NCBI GenBank assembly: GCA_026182355.1
Contig: JAPFBL010000119.1
Location: 454,501 to 518,500, forward strand
From: Hermatobates lingyangjiaoensis
Taxonomy: Eukaryota > Arthropoda > Insecta > Hemiptera > Hermatobatidae
Length of the DNA stretch: 64,000 nucleotides
Direction: 5' to 3'
The notes under the pieces were generated by a model that had not been told where the DNA came from, made no database searches, and saw nothing but the letters and a program-made list of their open reading frames with translations. The number at the start of each line of letters is the position of its first letter. Within the stretch, counting starts at the first letter, position 1. The position numbers and the translations under genes are program-made. This document shows, in pieces, positions 59,242 through 64,000 of the stretch.

Positions 59242-59261
59242 TTTCCATTCCATTCCATTCC
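59242..59261 (+). repeat. LINE 3' terminal (TTCCA)n tail
   Basis: ttccattccattccattcc closes the element directly before the target duplication. A short tandem repeat replaces a poly(A) tail. Confidence 0.85.
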
Positions 59262-59272
59262 AACAATCAATG
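59262..59272. repeat. Target-site duplication, right copy (aacaatcaatg)
   Basis: Exact match to 54502-54512. It marks the 3' junction of the LINE. Confidence 0.9.
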
Positions 59273-59330
59273 GTCAGACCACATTATGAAATGGTGAAAA
59301 AAGCAAAAATATTTCTGTTTTTAGAATTAT
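59273..59330. mobile_element. Right part of the interrupted family A PLE unit
   Basis: gtcagaccacattatgaaatgg continues the family A sequence cut by the LINE. It grades into the coding remnant of the next PLE entry, so the unit and the GIY-YIG fragment may belong to one copy. Confidence 0.7.
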
Positions 59331-59990
59331 GTTTTTGAGGGCGCTAAGAGTTTGCTCCCCTGAATTCCTTAATGATGAGATTAACAACATTAGTTCAATT
59401 GCCCTATCATTAAAATACCCCTCCTCTTATATCGATTTAGCTTTCAAGGGTGCTAGAAAAACCCTCTGTAATATTTCAACAGAGCCCCGTTCGTAGTCAA
59501 ATTCTATAGTTTTACCGTATCATTGTACCCTCTTCCCAGGCCACCTCGACAATTTTCTTTTAATATAGTGTTTTCTAATCGTAATAACGTGGGTAATATG
59601 TTAATAAGAAACTCCCCCAAGGAACTGAAGTCCAGTAGTATTTATAAAATTCCATGCAAAATTGCCATAAAATGTATATTGGTCAAACTGGTAAATCTTT
59701 TAAGACACGTGTAAAACAACACCAATACAATGTAAGTAGACAGGAAAAAAGTAGCACCTTATTCTTGCATATAAATAATGAAAATCATCATATTGATTGG
59801 ACCGGATATGAATTTATTACCTATGAAAAATTGATGTTGTTAAGAAATATTTTCGAATCCTCTCTAATTAAATTTTAAGAAGCAGTTTGAAATGGAAACA
59901 GTAGCCAGTCGAAATGAAGGAGACACTAAATAAAACTGACTGACCTCGATGTCCCCTCTTCAGGTCGATGTCCCAAGATCAACTGCTCAG
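59331..59990 (+). pseudogene. PLE linker and GIY-YIG endonuclease, frameshifted
   Basis: A 54-codon frame at 59331-59492 reads MFLRALRVCSPEFLNDEI then SLKYPSSYIDLAFKGARKT, the end of PLE RT and the linker. After a stop, frame 59523-59714 continues (NVGNMLIRNSPKELKSSSIY, KIPC). A shift of about one base near 59657 moves the frame to 59654-59878, with KMYIGQTGKSFKTRVKQHQY, HINNENHHIDWTGYEFI and LLRNIFESSLIKF. The GIY half is SSIYKIPC; the YIG half MYIGQT with the Arg helix (FKTRVKQH) is well preserved. The 3' region follows to about 59990 (cctcttcaggtcgatgtccc). This is the best-preserved GIY-YIG domain in the window apart from its breaks. Confidence 0.85.
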
Positions 59991-60072
59991 ACATCTTTAA
60001 TTTGAAAGTTCATTATTACCTTTTCTGTTAATTAAACGAAATAAATATCACAACTTTCTCAATTTTTATATT

Positions 60073-60205
60073 AATATATATATATATATACATTATTTTA
60101 TAAATGATCAAACCACAATATGAAATGGGAAAACAAGACTAAGATCTTCCAATCGTAACAACCGGTCTACGTCAGAGTCAAAAACCCAACTCAAGTTCAG
60201 TTGGA
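60073..60205 (-). mobile_element. (TA)n followed by a family A PLE end
   Basis: (TA)n at 60073-60090. 60102-60205 reads atgatcaaaccacaatatga ... gactaagatctt ... cgtaacaaccggtctacgtcagagtc, a decayed family A arm whose module reads on the minus strand (ctgacgt-a-gaccg...cgatt-ggaa). It stops where the gypsy integrase sequence begins. Confidence 0.75.
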
Positions 60206-61245
60206 TTAGTTCATCAATATTATGGTCATATAGGTAGTAATAAAATAGCTGAAAAATTAAGACCACTTTTCTATTTTAAAGATATGGACAAACAAATTCA
60301 AAAGTTTTGCAGAGAATGTGAAGTTTGTATAAAAAATAAAACAAGATCTTCACGGGCGATTGGACTATTATCAAAATTAGGTCCCGCAACATATCCTTAT
60401 GAAATAATGTCTATAGACACCATCGGAGGTTTTGGTGGCAACCGATCACCCAAGAGATATATGCATCTACTTGTGGATCATTTCACCCGCTATGCGTGGA
60501 TTAGAACATCAAGTACACAAACTGCATATGATTTTATAAAGTTGATAGAGCCTATTGTTAAAAATAATAATGTTAAAATGTTAATGGTTGACCAATATAG
60601 CGGATTGAATTCTTCAAAGTTTAAAAAATACATAAAACACAAAAATATCCAATTGATTTTTACAGCAGTGGATAACCCTCAGTCGAATGGCTTAAACGAG
60701 CGTCTGAACCAAACGCTCGTGAATAGAGTCCGCTGTAAAATAAATGAAAACAAATATCAGAACCGACCTTGGACAATTATTGCTAAATTATGTGTGGAAG
60801 AATATAATAACACCATTCATGCATCAACAAAATTTTCACCAGCCTTCCTACTCTTTGGACAAAGATCTGAAATTGTACCTGTATCCTTGCAATCTACAAG
60901 CCAGGACATAAATGAGGCAAGGGCACAGGCATTAATAAACTCGAAGAAGAACTTTCATAAAAATAAAGTAAGGGTGGACCACAATAGGAAAGATCAGGAG
61001 TTAAAGAAGGTGATTTAGTATATATTTCAAACGGAAATAAATTAAACCGCAATAAATTAGATGAAGTACGAAGTGGTCCATTCAGAATTACGCAGAGGGT
61101 GTCCAAATCTATTTATGAGGTCAGGTGCAGAAAGAAACGCAAAGAAGCAAATTTGTTTCATGCAAGCAAGTTGGTGCCTTACTCTTTATCTGAAGAAAAA
61201 GAGTCACCGGGGGAGGAAGATGTAAATTTGAATCTTTTGCTCTAA
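60206..61245 (+). pseudogene. Ty3/gypsy-type integrase fragment, frameshifted
   Basis: Integrase inserts LTR-retrotransposon DNA into the genome. The open frame extends upstream of the ATG at 60284: from 60206 it reads LVHQYYGHIG, giving a zinc-binding set H-x4-H ... C-x2-C (FCRECEVC). The catalytic core follows: Asp in MSIDTIGG, Asp in MVDQYSG, and Glu in GLNERLNQ exactly 35 residues later (D,D35E). The frame stops at 61018. The rest, including a GPF/GPY-like motif (SGPFRI) and HASKLVPYS, continues in another frame to 61245. A single-base loss near 61001 accounts for the break. No RT, RNase H or protease of the element remains upstream: it is joined directly to PLE DNA at about 60205. It is probably a 5'-truncated LTR element. 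Confidence 0.9.
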
Positions 61246-61433
61246 GGACTGCCTGGTTGGTTGACCTGTGATTGCGCACAGTTGGTTGTCTTGACATCAC
61301 TTGTGAATGGACAGTGTATCATAGTTAGTGTTTTCATTGTAAATTAAGGAAAGGACTATTAATCAATTGTATAGTTTAATAAAAACTAACAATAGTTTAT
61401 TTGTCCGACTTTCTCTAAAACTTCCACATCACA
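61246..61433 (+). other. Possible 3' LTR of the gypsy fragment
   Basis: Directly after the integrase stop is a 185-bp stretch that could be an LTR: it can be drawn from tgcctgg (61251) to ...acatcaca (61433), has aataaa at 61379, and is followed by (TA)n. No second copy exists in the window and no clear polypurine tract abuts it, so this is inference from position. Confidence 0.3.
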
Positions 61434-61692
61434 TATATATATATAAGAAACGGTCCGCAAGGACTATAAAACTTTAAATTACACAAAGCACGACACAGAA
61501 AAAAGAATAAAGAGAACACTTACACTTACTTTCATTCACGCTCCGTTCTTCGACGTGGGGAGATCTCTCTCACTTCGTCCTCTCTTCTAGTCTACTCCTG
61601 ATGACGAACAACAGTTCGAAATATTGAATTTTGTAAGTGTTCTCTTTATTCTTTGTGTAATTTAAAGTTATATATATATATATATATATATA
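61434..61692 (+). mobile_element. PLE terminal hairpin unit bracketed by (TA)n
   Basis: The arms aactttaaattacacaaag plus aagaataaagagaacacttac (61470-61524) are mirrored by gtaagtgttctctttattctttgtgtaatttaaagtt (written across 61637-61668). The module lies at 61598-61621: CTGATGA, c, GAAC-AACA-GTTC, GAAA. Pyrimidine-rich sequence precedes it, as at other PLE 3' ends. (TA)n lies at 61434-61445 and 61669-61692. This is the cleanest module-bearing unit in the window. Confidence 0.8.
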
Positions 61693-64000
61693 ATAAAATT
61701 ATTTTTGTAAGTAATTTAAGTTAATTATTGAGTTTCATATTTTTAATCAGATTGCTTTTGATTCAACTATGTAATTGATAAAAAAAAATTGTTTTTTTTA
61801 AGATTCAATAACTTAAACAGCAGACCAGGTAGTGGTTTTCTTTTTATAACACCCTAACTTATAATATGTCATCTATAGTATACTTGCCGTGAAATGTTTG
61901 TATCTTTTTTATTTGACAGTCACTTTAGTTATGGTAAATCCACATTACATAGTTTATTCTACTTCGGAAGTCATACATTTCTAGCTCACTCTTGTTAATT
62001 AGAGTAGGGATCATTAAGCGTGTATCTCATAAGAAATGCAGCTTTGCATCCTGTCTGAGAGATGCTATCTACAGAATTCACTATTTCTCACATGATAAAT
62101 CTAGGTCCATAGCAAAGATTTTAAATTCCATTCTTTCATAGTAAAAGCATCACCGCTACCTCTTGGGTAACCTGACTCCTTGTCACAGATGCTGAGGCTA
62201 GAATATTTTTTTGCTGTCGTTGTTCAACATTTACATTTTTTAACAAGATACCGTTAAGTTTTTTTATTCAAGTCACTTATAACGATGTCAACCTAGAATG
62301 CTAATTCCTTTTCAATAATTAGAGAACATATCAATTAAATTTATTTTACTATTAGTAAATAGTACTTCAAATATTTTAGTATCAATATATATGTAACTAT
62401 ATTTACTTACATAAATAAAAGTTTAAATGTTATAAAATAGCAAATCTACCGATATAATTATTTTCGCTAAATATTCAACAGGCAATTAATAGGTGTGGAG
62501 GAAAACTTGCAATTCCAGTCGCTCTGCCTCAAGTTGTAAATACGATTTAGCATTCCTATTGCTTCTGTGGTTTGGCAGCATAGAAAAATAAACAGTTTTG
62601 TAACCTGTTTTCCTAATGAAACGAACAATAAATTTTACTATGTCTCCAGAGAAACAAAAGTGTTTCTCTTATTATCTTCAATTTAATAAAAAAATATATA
62701 AAAATTCTGGAATAATTGCATTTAGTAACTAATATTTATTATAAGATAATAAAATATTATCATTCATTCAAGTGATTTAATTTATGTATTGTTTTCTTTT
62801 TATCAACATGAGAGAGTTTGGGAACTCTACATTCTACAGTGTTTGTCAAGGATGGAATGACAATTTGTTGATGCTATAGACTATTTGAACACATAACTTA
62901 TTAAATCAGAAATAAATTTAAAATGTACTTTTCACACAGAAAGATTTGGAACTATATGGTTATCAGTAATCATACATATATTGTACACTGATATCAGAAA
63001 TAACATATAATATCTACAGCTCAATATTACATTGCTAATATTTAAATACAATCTTGAAGTTTAAAGTAAAACTTTTCTTTTATAGATAAAACTTTAGTAA
63101 AAGAAATTAAATTGCCTATTTAGTTAATAGACAGAAGAACTGGTTTGATTTGAATATTTAAGCCAAAGGAATGCTGGTTTTCTTCAGATTATTGTTATTT
63201 GAATGATTCAAGATAAGACAGTAAAATATAGTTGTTCATGAAAATTGATTTCTATATTGGTGAAGAACTGACTACAATGTTGATTTCTCATCTTTTTTTT
63301 TCTTTTAATGTGAAATAGCGATAAGGTCGGCAGAAGGCTTCTGGACTTGTACTAGCCATACTAGAAGACAGGAGAATGAATGACAGAGCATTTGGTTGAT
63401 GAGACGTCCGTCTCTCTCTAATTAACTGTTATTATTAAAATGTACCACTAGTCCCCTCGTATGGTCCATTATATTAAAAAGAAATATTTATCAATGGCAT
63501 ATCCATTATATATTATCATAGTCATTTCAGACAATATCTTTACCTATTATTGTTAGAACTTCTGAATCATTTATAAGTGCCATCTAATTCAATTATGTTA
63601 TAATGTTTTTTTTCTGTTCACTACTGAAGCTATTAATCCTTTATTTAAATTAAGCAGCATTTATTAATATTGTTAATTTTAGCAATATTATTAATTAAAC
63701 CATTTAAGGTTAACGAATTTACAATAACAGAAATGTACTATTTTATATGATAAACAAAACGCCATTACTAAAATGTGTAACCTATGACATTTTAATTGAA
63801 ACCTACTATTAAAATGGATATGTCTTTTTAAAAATCAATAAAAAATGATGCTTTTCCTATACTTAATGAATATCAGTACAGTAGAGTTGAACATAGAAAT
63901 GAATTTCACATCATTCGGGATTCGTTATTAAACACTTTGATTTAAAGTAATTTGTATGATTATGTTATGAATCTATACTTGTAATATAAATATATATGTT
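61693..64000. other. AT-rich non-coding DNA
   Basis: No gene, RNA or repeat was recognised on either strand up to the window end. Confidence 0.65.

Larger units (their letters stand above)
54513..59261 (+). mobile_element. Jockey-clade non-LTR retrotransposon (LINE), 5'-truncated
   Basis: The element is 4.75 kb with ORF1 (zinc knuckles), ORF2 (endonuclease-RT), a 3' untranslated region and a 3' terminal (TTCCA)n tail, flanked by exact 11-bp target duplications. It has no LTR and no RNase H domain. The triple-knuckle ORF1 and ORF2 layout fit the Jockey clade. It starts abruptly inside ORF1 coding sequence directly after the target duplication, so the 5' UTR and the start of ORF1 are missing, as expected from incomplete reverse transcription. 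The perfect duplication and open ORF2 indicate a fairly recent insertion. Confidence 0.95.
58503..59261 (+). other. LINE 3' untranslated region
   Basis: The first 600 bp are a (TTA)-rich compound repeat. From 59130 the sequence is unique and less AT-rich (ggggaaaaagcccggtgggt and gtgtcccctgtacggctacc), probably the conserved 3' end recognised by the RT. A polyadenylation-like aataaag is at 59232, followed by the tail of TTCCA units. The 74-aa hydrophobic frame 58541-58765 is a translation of the TTA repeat. Confidence 0.85.

Overview
The window looks like AT-rich, transposon-riddled nuclear DNA from an arthropod. The near-intact Jockey-clade LINE is the main reason: that clade is best known from arthropods, it is flanked by exact target-site duplications, and it sits among many Penelope-like elements (PLEs) and tRNA-derived SINEs. 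The species cannot be named from this sequence. I recognise no host protein-coding exon, tRNA or rRNA gene in the 64 kb. Every recognisable protein is of retroelement origin.

Layout. 1-16 kb is mostly AT-rich non-coding DNA with a 38-bp minisatellite (2.9-3.3 kb), two SINEs and several PLE termini. 16.4-17.7 kb holds a decayed PLE with an RT-thumb remnant and a GIY-YIG remnant. 20-30 kb has a SINE, a 157-bp satellite (22.5-23.2 kb), a 787-bp near-perfect palindrome (25.2-25.9 kb), a 1-kb element with 77-bp terminal inverted repeats and TA target duplications (27.0-28.0 kb), a 42-bp minisatellite and a decayed SINE. 31-45 kb holds four more PLE coding remnants, one inside a >99% identical 573-bp inverted duplication (39.7-40.9 kb), a 60-bp tandem repeat, and an anomalous homopolymer-rich block (35.5-36.0 kb). 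45-51.5 kb holds four SINEs. 53-61.7 kb is a nested retroelement cluster: PLE ends, the Jockey LINE inserted into a PLE end with an 11-bp duplication, a PLE GIY-YIG fragment, a Ty3/gypsy-type integrase, and a further PLE hairpin unit.

Two themes recur. First, PLE ends repeatedly carry a compact module, CTGANGA plus one base, a short perfect hairpin, then GAAA, which resembles a hammerhead-ribozyme core (known from PLEs) but with a constant extra base. Second, PLE pieces are repeatedly bracketed by (TA)n tracts and arranged as inverted pairs. The SINE family shares a tRNA-like head and central domain, but copies differ in their 3' tails.

The LINE is the youngest-looking mobile element. ORF2 (endonuclease plus reverse transcriptase) is open with catalytic residues visible. 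ORF1 is broken by a 13-bp tandem duplication, and its first ATG is supplied by the target site because the 5' end is truncated. All coordinates for repeats and decayed elements are estimates by eye.
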